From assembly GCA_023433965.1 (NCBI GenBank), contig JAEYTQ010000664.1, positions 1 through 5,297 of the forward strand: a DNA stretch of 5,297 nucleotides, read 5' to 3'. The notes beneath the pieces were generated by a model. That model saw only the letters and a list, made by a program, of their open reading frames with translations. It searched no databases and had not been told where the DNA came from. This DNA comes from Pseudomonadota bacterium. Lineage in GTDB: Bacteria > Pseudomonadota > Alphaproteobacteria > Rhizobiales > Xanthobacteraceae. This document shows positions 1-5,297 of this stretch, piece by piece (position 1 is the first letter of the stretch; every line of letters begins with the position of its first letter). The translations under genes and the position numbers were made by a program.

Positions 1-1115
1 TCGATGCGCTTGATGCGCTCCGCCTGCGTGCCGAGCTTCTCGTGGAACACGATCTGCTCGAACTTCGGCAGGCGCTCCTCGAGCTTCGTCTTGAGGTCCG
101 TCTCGTAGAAGAACTTCGCATCCGACAGCCGCGCGCGGATCACGCGCTCATTGCCGGCGATGATGGTGGCTCCGCCGTCGGTTGCCTCGATATTGGCGAC
201 CAGAATGAACTTGTTGGCGAGCTTGCCCGTCTTGGGGTCCCGCACCACAAAGCACTTCTGGTTGTTGCGAATGGTGGCCCGGATTACTTCCGCGGGCGTG
301 GTCAAGAACTCCGGCTCGAACGAGCCCATCAGCACCACCGGCCATTCGACGAGACCGGCGACCTCGTCGAGCAGGGTCTGGTCCTCGACCAGCTCGAAAC
401 CTTGCGCGAACGCAAGCTGCTTGGCGTCGGTGAGAATCGCGTCCTTGCGCCTGTCAGGGTCGAGCACGACCTTGGCGTCGAGCAGCTTTGCTTCGTAGTC
501 CTCGAAGCGGCGCACTTGAATGGCACCCGGCGCCAGGAAGCGGTGGCCGTACGTGGTCTGGCCGCTCTCGATGCCGTCGACCTCGAATTTCACGACATCG
601 GGCTCCTCAGTCTCGAGTCCGAAGGTCGCGGTGATCGCGTGCAGCGGCCGCACCCAGTTCAGCGAGCCCGGCTTGCCCGACCGCGCGCCCCAGCGCATCG
701 ATTTCGGCCAGGGGAAGGTGCGGATGATGACGGGCAGGATCTCCGCGAGCACGTCGATGGCGTCGCGGCCCGGCTTCTCGATCAAGCCGATGTAGAAATC
801 GCCCTTGGGATCGCGCTGGATTTTCGCTTCGTCCAGCGACTTCAATCCCGTCGCCTTCAGAAAGCCCTGCACGGCGGCCTCAGGCGCCCCGACCTTGGGT
901 CCGCGCCGTTCGGTCTTGAGATCGGGCTGGCGCGCGGGGATGCCGTGCACAGTCAGCGCTAGCCGGCGCGGCGTGGCGAACGCCTTCGCGCCCTCGTAGA
1001 CCAGGCCTTCGGCGACGAGCTTGTCGGTCACGAGGCGACGCAGATCGTCCGCCGCTTTGGCTTGCATGCGTGCGGGGATTTCTTCCGAGAAGAGTTCAAG
1101 CAAAAGATCGGGCAT
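1..1115 (-). CDS. glyS: Glycine--tRNA ligase beta subunit, N-terminal part (truncated by window edge)
   Basis: The beta subunit of the heterotetrameric (alpha2beta2) bacterial glycyl-tRNA synthetase, a cytoplasmic enzyme that charges tRNA-Gly; in this family the beta chain contributes tRNA binding. Reading leftward from the ATG at 1115-1113, the protein begins [18 protein letters not shown], the hallmark GlyS N-terminus. Further in are the family segments [37 protein letters not shown] and, at the window edge, FHEKLGT. About 371 codons are present of roughly 700 expected, so the C-terminal HD-like and anticodon-binding regions lie outside the window. The start codon shares its A with the glyQ stop (TGATG). 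A GGAG (1126-1123, minus) sits 7 bases upstream inside the glyQ 3' end, pointing to translational coupling that would balance the two subunits. No frameshift is seen in the visible part. Identification is secure. Confidence 0.96.
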   Translation of the reverse strand, partial: MPDLLLELFSEEIPARMQAKAADDLRRLVTDKLVAEGLVYEGAKAFATPRRLALTVHGIPARQPDLKTERRGPKVGAPEAAVQGFLKATGLKSLDEAKIQRDPKGDFYIGLIEKPGRDAIDVLAEILPVIIRTFPWPKSMRWGARSGKPGSLNWVRPLHAITATFGLETEEPDVVKFEVDGIESGQTTYGHRFLAPGAIQVRRFEDYEAKLLDAKVVLDPDRRKDAILTDAKQLAFAQGFELVEDQTLLDEVAGLVEWPVVLMGSFEPEFLTTPAEVIRATIRNNQKCFVVRDPKTGKLANKFILVANIEATDGGATIIAGNERVIRARLSDAKFFYETDLKTKLEERLPKFEQIVFHEKLGTQAERIKRI

Positions 1116-2050
1116 CAGGCCGCTCCGCCCGCTTCAGTATGGATCCAGGCCTCGCCGCAGGCTTTTGCCAATTCGCGCACGCGAAGAATGTAGCTCTGCC
1201 GCTCGGTCACCGAGATCACGCCGCGCGCATCGAGCAGGTTGAAGACGTGGCTCGCCTTGATGCACTGGTCGTAAGCCGGCAGCGCCATCAGATGCGCCTC
1301 GCGCTTGCCGTCCTTCCAGCCCGCGTCGAGATATTTCCGGCAGGCCGCCTCCGCCATCTTGAACTGCTCGAACAGCATGGCGGTGTCGGCCATTTCGAAG
1401 TTGTGCTTCGAATATTCCCGCTCGGCCTGCAGGAAGACGTCGCCATAGGTGACCTTGGCATCGCCCTCGCGACCGTTGAAGTTGAGGTCGTAGACGCGGT
1501 CGACGCCCTGCACATACATGGCGAGGCGCTCGAGCCCATAGGTGAGCTCGCCCGCGACGGGCGCGCATTCGAAGCCGGCGACCTGCTGGAAGTAGGTGAA
1601 CTGGCTGACCTCCATGCCGTCGCACCAGCATTCCCAGCCCAGACCCCAGGCGCCCAGCGTCGGGCTCTCCCAATCGTCCTCGACGAAGCGGATGTCGTGC
1701 ATGGCGGAATCGATGCCGATCGCGGCCAGCGACTTCAGGTACAGCTCCTGAAGGTTCGGCGGCGAAGGCTTCATGATCACCTGGAACTGGTAATAGTGCT
1801 GCAGCCGGTTCGGATTCTCGCCGTAGCGGCCGTCCTTGGGCCGGCGCGAGGGCTGCACGTAGGCTGCGTTCCAGGGCTTTGGCCCAAGCGCGCGCAGCGT
1901 GGTCGCTGGATGGAAGGTGCCCGCGCCCATCTCCATGTCGTAGGGCTGCAGGATCACGCAGCCCTGCTCGGCCCAGAACCGCTGGAGCGCGAGGATGAAG
2001 CCCTGGAACGAGCGTTCCGGGCGCATATGGGCGGGCAATGAGGCGTCCAT
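1115..2050 (-). CDS. glyQ: Glycine--tRNA ligase alpha subunit
   Basis: The catalytic alpha subunit of heterotetrameric glycyl-tRNA synthetase, a class II enzyme that forms glycyl-adenylate and works with GlyS. Counting from the start chosen here (311 residues, normal for the family, which is about 300), the N-terminal region contains [19 protein letters not shown] and [22 protein letters not shown] (about 13-56). The motif 2 region lies around [14 protein letters not shown] to YYQFQV (69-91), and motif 3 is [12 protein letters not shown] (168-179). The reading frame extends upstream to a TTG at 2119, but those residues ([14 protein letters not shown]...) are unlike the family. ATG 2050 ([15 protein letters not shown]) is preferred; ATG 2026 (MRPERSF) is also possible. 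No strong Shine-Dalgarno precedes either; the best is a GAGAG about 12 bases before 2050. The gene is coupled to glyS downstream through TGATG. The function is certain and the exact start is less so. Confidence 0.95.
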   Translation of the reverse strand: MDASLPAHMRPERSFQGFILALQRFWAEQGCVILQPYDMEMGAGTFHPATTLRALGPKPWNAAYVQPSRRPKDGRYGENPNRLQHYYQFQVIMKPSPPNLQELYLKSLAAIGIDSAMHDIRFVEDDWESPTLGAWGLGWECWCDGMEVSQFTYFQQVAGFECAPVAGELTYGLERLAMYVQGVDRVYDLNFNGREGDAKVTYGDVFLQAEREYSKHNFEMADTAMLFEQFKMAEAACRKYLDAGWKDGKREAHLMALPAYDQCIKASHVFNLLDARGVISVTERQSYILRVRELAKACGEAWIHTEAGGAA

Positions 2051-2090
2051 CGTCAGATCGGGCTCTCGCGGGGGTTTTGAATCGCGCGGG

Positions 2091-2119
2091 ACCGTATCGA
2101 CGGCGGGGGTGGGAATCAA
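2091..2119 (-). promoter_or_regulatory. Candidate housekeeping promoter for glyQ-glyS
   Basis: On the minus strand, TTGATT (2119-2114) and TACGGT (2096-2091) are separated by 17 bases. The predicted transcription start would fall near 2084, giving a leader of about 35 bases before ATG 2050. The match is partial: the -10 is weak, although alphaproteobacterial -10 elements are often relaxed. It lies between the palindromic repeat and glyQ, so the synthetase genes could be transcribed independently of the genes upstream. Confidence 0.3.
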
Positions 2120-2140
2120 GGCGAAGGGGTCAATTGGGCA

Positions 2141-2217
2141 GTCATTCCGGGGCGATGCGCAGCATCGACCCGGAATGTCGAGCTTCCGGGTCCGCCCTAC
2201 GGGCGTCCCGGAATGAC
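2141..2217. repeat. 77-bp palindromic intergenic element (REP/REPIN-like)
   Basis: Perfect 11-bp terminal inverted repeats GTCATTCCGGG (2141-2151) and CCCGGAATGAC (2207-2217) enclose three further perfect hairpins: CGATGC/GCATCG (2153-2158 with 2162-2167), ACCCGGAA/TTCCGGGT (2168-2175 with 2184-2191) and CGCCC/GGGCG (2193-2197 with 2201-2205). Nearly every base is in a stem, giving a four-way cruciform. Alternatively, each half folds on itself, 2143-2177 and 2184-2213. Elements beginning GTCATTCCGGG are, from memory, abundant between genes in Bradyrhizobium and relatives. No target-site duplication is evident at the ends, and the element is far too short to encode a protein. It sits between the stop of the small membrane protein gene and glyQ, where its RNA could act as a transcript-end stabiliser or attenuator; that role is inference. 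Confidence 0.85.
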
Positions 2218-2241
2218 GCCGCGCGTGAAGGCCTGCACCAA

Positions 2242-2433
2242 TTAACCCGGCCGGTAAGCTCCGGTCACGGGGTCACGCTTCAGTGTCTTTATATCCCCCA
2301 CAGGAGCGGCCTCGGCGACGCGCGACAGGCGCATCTCCTCCAGCTCCTGGTTGATCCGGACAGCGGTCTTGTAGGCCCAGCGGACCACGGCAAGCCCGCC
2401 CAGGACGCCCGCGAAAGCGACGAACGGCGGCAT
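2242..2433 (-). CDS. Small single-helix membrane protein of unknown function (63 aa)
   Basis: I do not recognise a named family. The 63-residue protein starts [22 protein letters not shown]. It has one hydrophobic segment (about 3-20), then a charged, probably helical stretch ([18 protein letters not shown], 26-43), and ends with [14 protein letters not shown]. The end has a D-P-x-T-G-x-Y-R-P motif that I have seen at the C-terminus of other small alphaproteobacterial proteins. ATG 2433 is chosen because GAGGA (2445-2441, minus) lies 7 bases upstream. ATG 2451 (adding MNEDRP) and a TTG at 2517 are possible longer starts. The gene lies about 100 bases downstream of the S49 peptidase gene on the same strand, so it may share that transcript. 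Its job cannot be read from the sequence; the topology suggests an inner-membrane protein with a polar tail. Confidence 0.78.
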   Translation of the reverse strand: MPPFVAFAGVLGGLAVVRWAYKTAVRINQELEEMRLSRVAEAAPVGDIKTLKRDPVTGAYRPG

Positions 2434-2440
2434 CGGTCGA

Positions 2441-2445
2441 TCCTC
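2441..2445 (-). promoter_or_regulatory. Ribosome binding site deciding the start of the 63-aa membrane protein
   Basis: GAGGA on the minus strand lies 7 bases before ATG 2433. It falls inside the coding sequence if ATG 2451 is used, so it favours the shorter form. A run of G residues just upstream of ATG 2451 is a weaker competing site. Confidence 0.5.
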
Positions 2446-2536
2446 ATTCATGCTCAGCCCCCCACGCACATTCTCGCGCAGTCGGAGCTGCGCCGCAATT
2501 GGCCCGCAAGGGACCAAATGGCGCGGCAGCGCTAGC

Positions 2537-3445
2537 CTAGAACCCGAATTTGGCCCAAATGGCCCGCGTTTCGACCGCCGAGATCAGCTCGTCCGGCAGT
2601 CCGGCCATTGATTCCAGGGCCAGAAGCTGGCCCGCGCCAGGCGATTTCCGCCCCAACAGGCCTGACAGCAGACCGGTGGGCTGGGCAATCACGGGGGTGA
2701 GAACCTTCTCGCCATAACGGGCACGAAGAGTTGAGCGGAGATCGCCAATGCTGTCGGCGAGCCCCAGCGCAACGGCGCTATCGCCGGCCCAGTACTCGCC
2801 CGTGAACAGCGTGTCGTCCGCCCCCTTCAGCCGCCCGCCGCGGCTGTCCTTGACCAGCGCAATGAAGATCTGGTGGATCTCGCGCTGGATCGCTTTCAAT
2901 CTGGCGACGTCATCGGGATTTTCCGGGAGGAACGGGTCGAGCATCGCCTTGTGCTCGCCCGACGTGTAGAGGCGCCGCTCGATGCCGAGCCGCCGGATCG
3001 CCTCCTGGAATCCAAAGCTGCCGCCGACCACGCCGATGGAGCCGAGGATCGAGGAGGGATCGCAGATGATCTCGTCTCCGGCGCAGGCGATCATGTAGCC
3101 GCCGGACGCCGCGACGTCCTCGACGAACACGAGGACCGGCAGCTTCTTCTCCGCCGCGAGCTGCTTGATGCGCAAGTAGATCTGGCGCGATTGCACCGGC
3201 GAGCCGCCGGGCGAATTGATCACCAGCGCCACCGCCTTGGCATGACGGTAGGAGAACGCGCGCTCCAGAACCTTGGCGACGCCGGCAAGCGTCAGGCCTG
3301 GACGCAGCGGCGTCACCGCGCCGATCACGCCGGACAGCCGCACCACCGGCACCACTGCCGTTCCGGGACGGAAGCGCGCCGGAAGGTATTGCATGAGCTT
3401 GTCGGCCAGGCCGGAACGCTCGGGATCATTCAATTGTTCGGCCAT
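2537..3445 (-). CDS. S49-family (SppA/SohB-like) serine peptidase without a visible membrane anchor
   Basis: A 302-residue protein of peptidase family S49 (ClpP/crotonase fold), the family that degrades cleaved signal peptides and other membrane-associated fragments with a Ser-Lys dyad. The substrate-binding strand LVINSPGGSPVQS lies at about 74-86. The nucleophile is probably Ser114 in DVAASGGYMIACA, and the probable general base is Lys166 in YTSGEHKAMLDPF. Both catalytic residues are present, and DPSSILGSIGVVGGSFG (129-145) is also typical. The length fits the short, single-domain SohB/SppA36-type members. Unlike E. coli SppA or SohB, the N-terminus (MAEQLNDPERSGLADKLMQY) is hydrophilic with no signal peptide or helix, so the protein is either cytoplasmic or peripherally attached. 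ATG 3445 is preceded by a purine-rich AGAGGTAAGG, a good ribosome binding site. The gene is divergent from the microprotein gene. The exact physiological substrate is unknown. Confidence 0.9.
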   Translation of the reverse strand: MAEQLNDPERSGLADKLMQYLPARFRPGTAVVPVVRLSGVIGAVTPLRPGLTLAGVAKVLERAFSYRHAKAVALVINSPGGSPVQSRQIYLRIKQLAAEKKLPVLVFVEDVAASGGYMIACAGDEIICDPSSILGSIGVVGGSFGFQEAIRRLGIERRLYTSGEHKAMLDPFLPENPDDVARLKAIQREIHQIFIALVKDSRGGRLKGADDTLFTGEYWAGDSAVALGLADSIGDLRSTLRARYGEKVLTPVIAQPTGLLSGLLGRKSPGAGQLLALESMAGLPDELISAVETRAIWAKFGF

Positions 3446-3499
3446 GCCCTTACCTCTGATTAACCATTTCTTATCACGCGAGTGTCATTGAAAGTCCCC

Positions 3500-3525
3500 G
3501 GAACGTGTTTTGCAGAATCCGCGTT
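3500..3525 (+). promoter_or_regulatory. Predicted EcfG (general stress sigma factor) promoter
   Basis: GGAAC (3500-3504) and CGTT (3522-3525) are separated by exactly 17 bases. This matches the alphaproteobacterial EcfG consensus GGAAC-N16/17-CGTT, which answers to the PhyR-NepR-EcfG general stress cascade. It lies in an intergenic region and points at the 32-aa microprotein gene. With a start near 3532 the leader would be about 27 bases and contain the GGAGGG ribosome binding site. The sequence match is exact; activity is inferred. Confidence 0.68.
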
Positions 3526-3545
3526 GGGACGCTGCAATAGGCGGC

Positions 3546-3551
3546 GGAGGG
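3546..3551 (+). promoter_or_regulatory. Strong ribosome binding site of the 32-aa microprotein gene
   Basis: GGAGGG lies 7 bases before ATG 3559. It is one of the best Shine-Dalgarno matches in the window, and it is the main reason to treat this very short frame as a real gene. Confidence 0.7.
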
Positions 3552-3558
3552 ACACGCC

Positions 3559-3657
3559 ATGAAGATCTATCTGCTGTTGTTGCTGATCGGTGCGCTTTTC
3601 ACGGCGATTCGCTTCACATCTGCGCCAGAACAGCAGACGGAATCTTTGCCGCAGTAG
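3559..3657 (+). CDS. Predicted 32-aa membrane microprotein, likely stress-induced
   Basis: I do not know a family for this protein. The frame reads MKIYLLLLLIGALFTAIRFT, then a polar tail SAPEQQTESLPQ, and ends at TAG 3655-3657. A short positive N-terminus (Lys2) precedes a hydrophobic segment (about 4-17, very leucine-rich), then Arg18 and a glutamine- and glutamate-containing tail. That suits a single-pass inner-membrane microprotein. A cleaved signal peptide is less likely, because an arginine interrupts the stretch before any cleavage site. Support for it being real is the combination of an exact EcfG-type promoter (3500-3525), a near-ideal ribosome binding site and a start at the right distance from both, in a stretch not otherwise coding. 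It ends 4 bases from the stop of the convergent methyltransferase gene, and I see no terminator between them. Function is unknown; a role in envelope stress would be only a guess. Confidence 0.66.
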   Translation: MKIYLLLLLIGALFTAIRFTSAPEQQTESLPQ

Positions 3658-3661
3658 GCCA

Positions 3662-4423
3662 TCACGGTTCCAGCGGCAACGCCGCCCGCCCCTCCAGAAT
3701 AGCTATCACCTCTTTCCCAGGCACGTTTGACTCGTCGTTGAGCATGAGGCCCGGCAACAACCGCGTCGGAGCCCGGCCGCCCTTGACTGCGCGCACCAGC
3801 ACGCGGATCGCGGGCTTTCCCGCTTCGCCGTGAACGGGCAGGATCGCGATGCTGCCGAAGCCGCGTGACAGCGCTGCCATGACGTCCGCGATTCCATCTG
3901 CGCGCCAGATAAGTGTCATCACGCCGTTCGATCGGAGGATGCGTCGCGCTGCGTGCACCCACGCATGCAGCGTCTCTTCCCTCGCCACATGCGCAGTGTG
4001 GCGCGCCTGATCGGGGGAGCCGCGATGGCGGGCGGCATCGTTGAAGGGCGGGTTCATCAGCACCGCATCGACACTGTCGGGCAGGAGTCCGCGTGCGGCA
4101 AACGCCTGCGCATCGGCGGCGACGTCGAGCACGATGGCCTCGGCCGTGATCGCATTAAGGGCGGCATTGCCACGCGCGAGCTCGGCCAGTTCTGGATCGA
4201 TCTCGACCAGGCTGAGCCTGATCCCCTCGACGCGCCGGGCAAGCGCGAGCCCCGCCGTGCCGACGCCGGCGCCGAAATCGACCACGCGGTCCCCGGCGCG
4301 AGCGTCGGTCGCCGCCGCAAGCAGGATGGCGTCATGCCCGGCGCGATGGCCGGATCGCTTCTGCTTCAGGCGCAACTGCCCGCCGAGAAAGCCATCCTCG
4401 GTCAAATCGGCGGCCTCAATCAT
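3662..4423 (-). CDS. TrmN6-like SAM-dependent methyltransferase (tRNA1(Val) adenine-37 N6 type)
   Basis: A 253-residue class I (Rossmann-fold) methyltransferase of the COG4123/TrmN6 group, whose E. coli member YfiC methylates N6 of A37 in tRNA1(Val). Visible parts are the N-terminal segment GFLGGQLRLKQKRSGHRAGHDAILLAA (11-37), typical of the group, then SAM-binding motif I VVDFGAGVGTAGLAL (47-61). The acidic ribose-binding loop is LVEIDPE (72-78), and the catalytic NPPF motif (124-127) is the signature of N6-adenine and related amino-group methyltransferases. Length is close to family members (about 245-260). ATG 4423 overlaps the end of the DUF2007 gene by 8 bases, with no clear Shine-Dalgarno of its own, so it is probably translated by coupling. 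Family membership is clear. The tRNA target is inferred from E. coli, and related methyltransferases of other substrates share the NPPF motif. Confidence 0.88.
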   Translation of the reverse strand: MIEAADLTEDGFLGGQLRLKQKRSGHRAGHDAILLAAATDARAGDRVVDFGAGVGTAGLALARRVEGIRLSLVEIDPELAELARGNAALNAITAEAIVLDVAADAQAFAARGLLPDSVDAVLMNPPFNDAARHRGSPDQARHTAHVAREETLHAWVHAARRILRSNGVMTLIWRADGIADVMAALSRGFGSIAILPVHGEAGKPAIRVLVRAVKGGRAPTRLLPGLMLNDESNVPGKEVIAILEGRAALPLEP

Positions 4424-4643
4424 CGCCGCGCAGTTCGTGGCTGAGGCCGGCCTCGGTGAGGAGCGCCCTCGCCTCCTCGGCGTCGTCCTCGTGAACCAGG
4501 ATCCGTCGCGGCAAGATGCCGAGGGAGGCCTCTATGATGCTCATGTTCTGGTCAAGCACCAGATGATGGATGTTGGCGCCGTCGAGCAGCGCCCCGATCG
4601 CCGACACCAGCACCATGTCGTTGGTCCGAACCAGTTCACGCAA
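4416..4643 (-). CDS. DUF2007 family small protein (75 aa, probable TTG start)
   Basis: The protein reads (M)RELVRTNDMVLVSAIGALLD, then GANIHHLVLDQNMSIIEASL and GILPRRILVHEDDAEEARALLTEAGLSHEL. This is the usual compact alpha/beta DUF2007 domain (Pfam 'putative signal transducing protein'). Its biochemical role is not established, and no membrane segment is seen. The first ATG in frame is at residue 10, which would remove the conserved RELVRTND start. The TTG at 4643-4641 puts methionine exactly where related proteins begin and is preceded by AGGAG at 9 bases. A second TTG at 4679 would add 12 residues unlike the family. The gene overlaps the downstream methyltransferase by 8 bases, so the two are surely co-transcribed. 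It is divergent from the polyprenyl synthase gene. Confidence 0.86.
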   Translation of the reverse strand: MRELVRTNDMVLVSAIGALLDGANIHHLVLDQNMSIIEASLGILPRRILVHEDDAEEARALLTEAGLSHELRGDD

Positions 4644-4652
4644 TTCGCATAT

Positions 4653-4657
4653 CTCCT
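4653..4657 (-). promoter_or_regulatory. Ribosome binding site supporting the TTG start of DUF2007
   Basis: AGGAG on the minus strand, 9 bases from TTG 4643. An out-of-frame ATG (ATGCGAATTGCGTGA, minus) starts only 2 bases after the AGGAGAT and terminates after four codons; it is too close to the site to be a convincing start. Confidence 0.55.
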
Positions 4658-4699
4658 GCCTGGAGGGGGGTGGCGACAAATGTCAATGGTTCCGAGGTC

Positions 4700-4728
4700 T
4701 TGCCGCGTCCGCCGCCAGTTTCTATTGT
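4700..4728 (+). promoter_or_regulatory. Candidate housekeeping promoter for the polyprenyl synthase gene
   Basis: TTGCCG (4700-4705) and TATTGT (4723-4728) are 17 bases apart on the plus strand. A start near 4735 would leave a leader of about 40 bases before GTG 4774. Four bases match the -35 consensus and four the -10. It is the best candidate in the 130-base divergent region. Confidence 0.35.
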
Positions 4729-4773
4729 CTTTCCGTCAGAATAGCCCTTCCGGGGCAAATATTGGAGACCGGC

Positions 4774-5297
4774 GTGGCCGTCATCGTACCTTTCGAAACT
4801 CCCGGCGCGTCGATCGAAGAGCTGGTTGCCCTTGTCGCCTCTGACATGGAGCGCGTCAACGCCACCATCCTGTCCCGGACCGGTTCGGACGTGACCATGA
4901 TCCCGGAGGTCGCCAACCATCTGATCTCCTCCGGCGGCAAGCGCCTGCGCCCGATGCTGACGCTCGCCATGGCCAATCTTGCCGGCTACACCGGCGACGG
5001 CCACATCAAGCTGGCAGCGTCCGTCGAGTTCATGCACACCGCCACCCTGCTCCACGACGACGTCGTCGACGAGAGCGAAATGCGCCGCGGCAAGCTGTCG
5101 GCCCGCATGCTCTGGGGCAATGAGGCGAGCGTGCTGGTCGGCGACTTCCTGCTCGGCCAGGCTTTCCGCATGATGGTCGAGGTCGGCTCGCTGCGCGCGC
5201 TCGACATCCTCTCCGCGGCGGCCGCCACCATCGCCGAGGGCGAGGTGATGCAGCTGGCCGCCGCCAAGAACACCGCGACCACCGAGGACGAATATCT
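4774..5297 (+). CDS. ispB: All-trans-polyprenyl diphosphate synthase, N-terminal part (truncated by window edge)
   Basis: The enzyme condenses isopentenyl diphosphate units onto an allylic primer, making the long chain (octaprenyl to decaprenyl) of the ubiquinone side chain. 174 codons are visible of about 330-340. Landmarks are the isopentenyl-diphosphate-binding GGKRLRP (54-60), the FMHTATLLHDDVVDE segment with the first aspartate-rich motif DDVVD (95-99), which binds Mg2+ and the allylic substrate, and the MRRGK (103-107) following it. The second aspartate-rich motif lies beyond the window. The start is GTG 4774, placing (M)AVIVPFETP at the N-terminus; GGAG (4764-4767) is 6 bases upstream. 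A TTG at 4762 overlaps that site and is less likely. The residue controlling chain length cannot be judged reliably here, so octa-, nona- or decaprenyl product is open; alphaproteobacteria usually make Q-10. Expressed divergently from DUF2007. Confidence 0.94.
   Translation, partial: MAVIVPFETPGASIEELVALVASDMERVNATILSRTGSDVTMIPEVANHLISSGGKRLRPMLTLAMANLAGYTGDGHIKLAASVEFMHTATLLHDDVVDESEMRRGKLSARMLWGNEASVLVGDFLLGQAFRMMVEVGSLRALDILSAAAATIAEGEVMQLAAAKNTATTEDEY

Noticed and set aside
42..2041. Long plus-strand open frames of about 306 and 323 codons opposite glyS and glyQ
   Set aside because: They are high-GC shadow frames of two certain genes, with arginine-, leucine- and alanine-rich compositions and no recognisable domain.
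2141..2217. The cloverleaf-like fold as a tRNA gene or riboswitch
   Set aside because: There are no tRNA T-loop or D-loop consensus bases and no CCA-like acceptor layout. The perfect terminal inverted repeats fit a dispersed palindromic element better.
2476..2493. GCGCAG/CTGCGC hairpin between the peptidase and the small membrane protein gene as a terminator
   Set aside because: A 6-bp stem with a 6-base loop and no T-run on the minus strand; it is more likely chance in GC-rich DNA.
3446..3480. A promoter for the S49 peptidase gene (TTTCAA and TAAGAA-like blocks)
   Set aside because: The spacing between the candidate boxes is about 14 bases and neither box matches well, so I could not place a promoter with confidence.
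3673..3685. GCGGC-AAC-GCCGC hairpin just past the microprotein stop as a terminator
   Set aside because: The stem has only 5 pairs, no T-tract follows on either strand, and it lies within the methyltransferase coding sequence.
3567..3962. Minus-strand 131-codon frame overlapping the methyltransferase C-terminus and the microprotein gene
   Set aside because: It is out of frame with the methyltransferase, whose motifs are intact, and its translation shows no domain.
4658..4686. Perfect TTGACA (4686-4681, minus) as a -35 for the DUF2007 operon
   Set aside because: At 16-18 bases downstream there is only CCAGGC-like sequence, with no -10 element, so I did not list a promoter.
4041..4844. A 267-codon plus-strand open frame running through the methyltransferase and DUF2007 genes into the polyprenyl synthase start
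   Set aside because: It is antisense to two well-supported overlapping genes and then out of frame with a third. The translation is low complexity (Ser/Ala/Arg) and resembles no family.

Overview
The window looks like chromosomal core DNA from a high-GC alphaproteobacterium of the Bradyrhizobium / Rhodopseudomonas group (Hyphomicrobiales). This rests on my memory of the protein sequences: the GlyQ, polyprenyl diphosphate synthase and DUF2007 proteins read almost like Bradyrhizobium ones. The GC-rich third codon positions, a palindromic intergenic element of the GTCATTCCGGG type and a perfect EcfG-type promoter fit the same group. I could not run a search to confirm the genus.

Layout from left to right. 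On the minus strand lie the 5' part of glyS (1-1115, running off the left edge) and complete glyQ (1115-2050), which share one base. A 191-base gap follows, holding a 77-bp palindromic repeat (2141-2217). Then come a small one-helix membrane protein gene (2242-2433) and an S49-family peptidase gene (2537-3445), both minus. A 113-base divergent region separates the peptidase from a 32-residue plus-strand microprotein gene (3559-3657). That gene has a strong ribosome binding site and a GGAAC-N17-CGTT promoter matching the general stress sigma factor EcfG. It converges, with a 4-base gap, on a minus-strand pair whose genes overlap by 8 bases: a TrmN6-like methyltransferase (3662-4423) and a DUF2007 protein (4416-4643, most likely starting at TTG). 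A 130-base divergent region then leads to a plus-strand polyprenyl diphosphate synthase gene (4774 to the right edge, partial), which would supply the ubiquinone side chain.

Most genes are housekeeping: both subunits of glycyl-tRNA synthetase, a putative tRNA modification enzyme, membrane or protein quality control, and quinone side-chain synthesis. The order is one I recall as common in related genomes. The less ordinary items are the stress-promoter microprotein, whose transcript has no visible terminator before running antisense into the methyltransferase gene, and the palindromic element, which can fold either as a four-way junction or as two tandem hairpins. I see no mobile-element genes, CRISPR array, tRNA, rRNA or phage genes, and no gene-free stretch above 300 bases.
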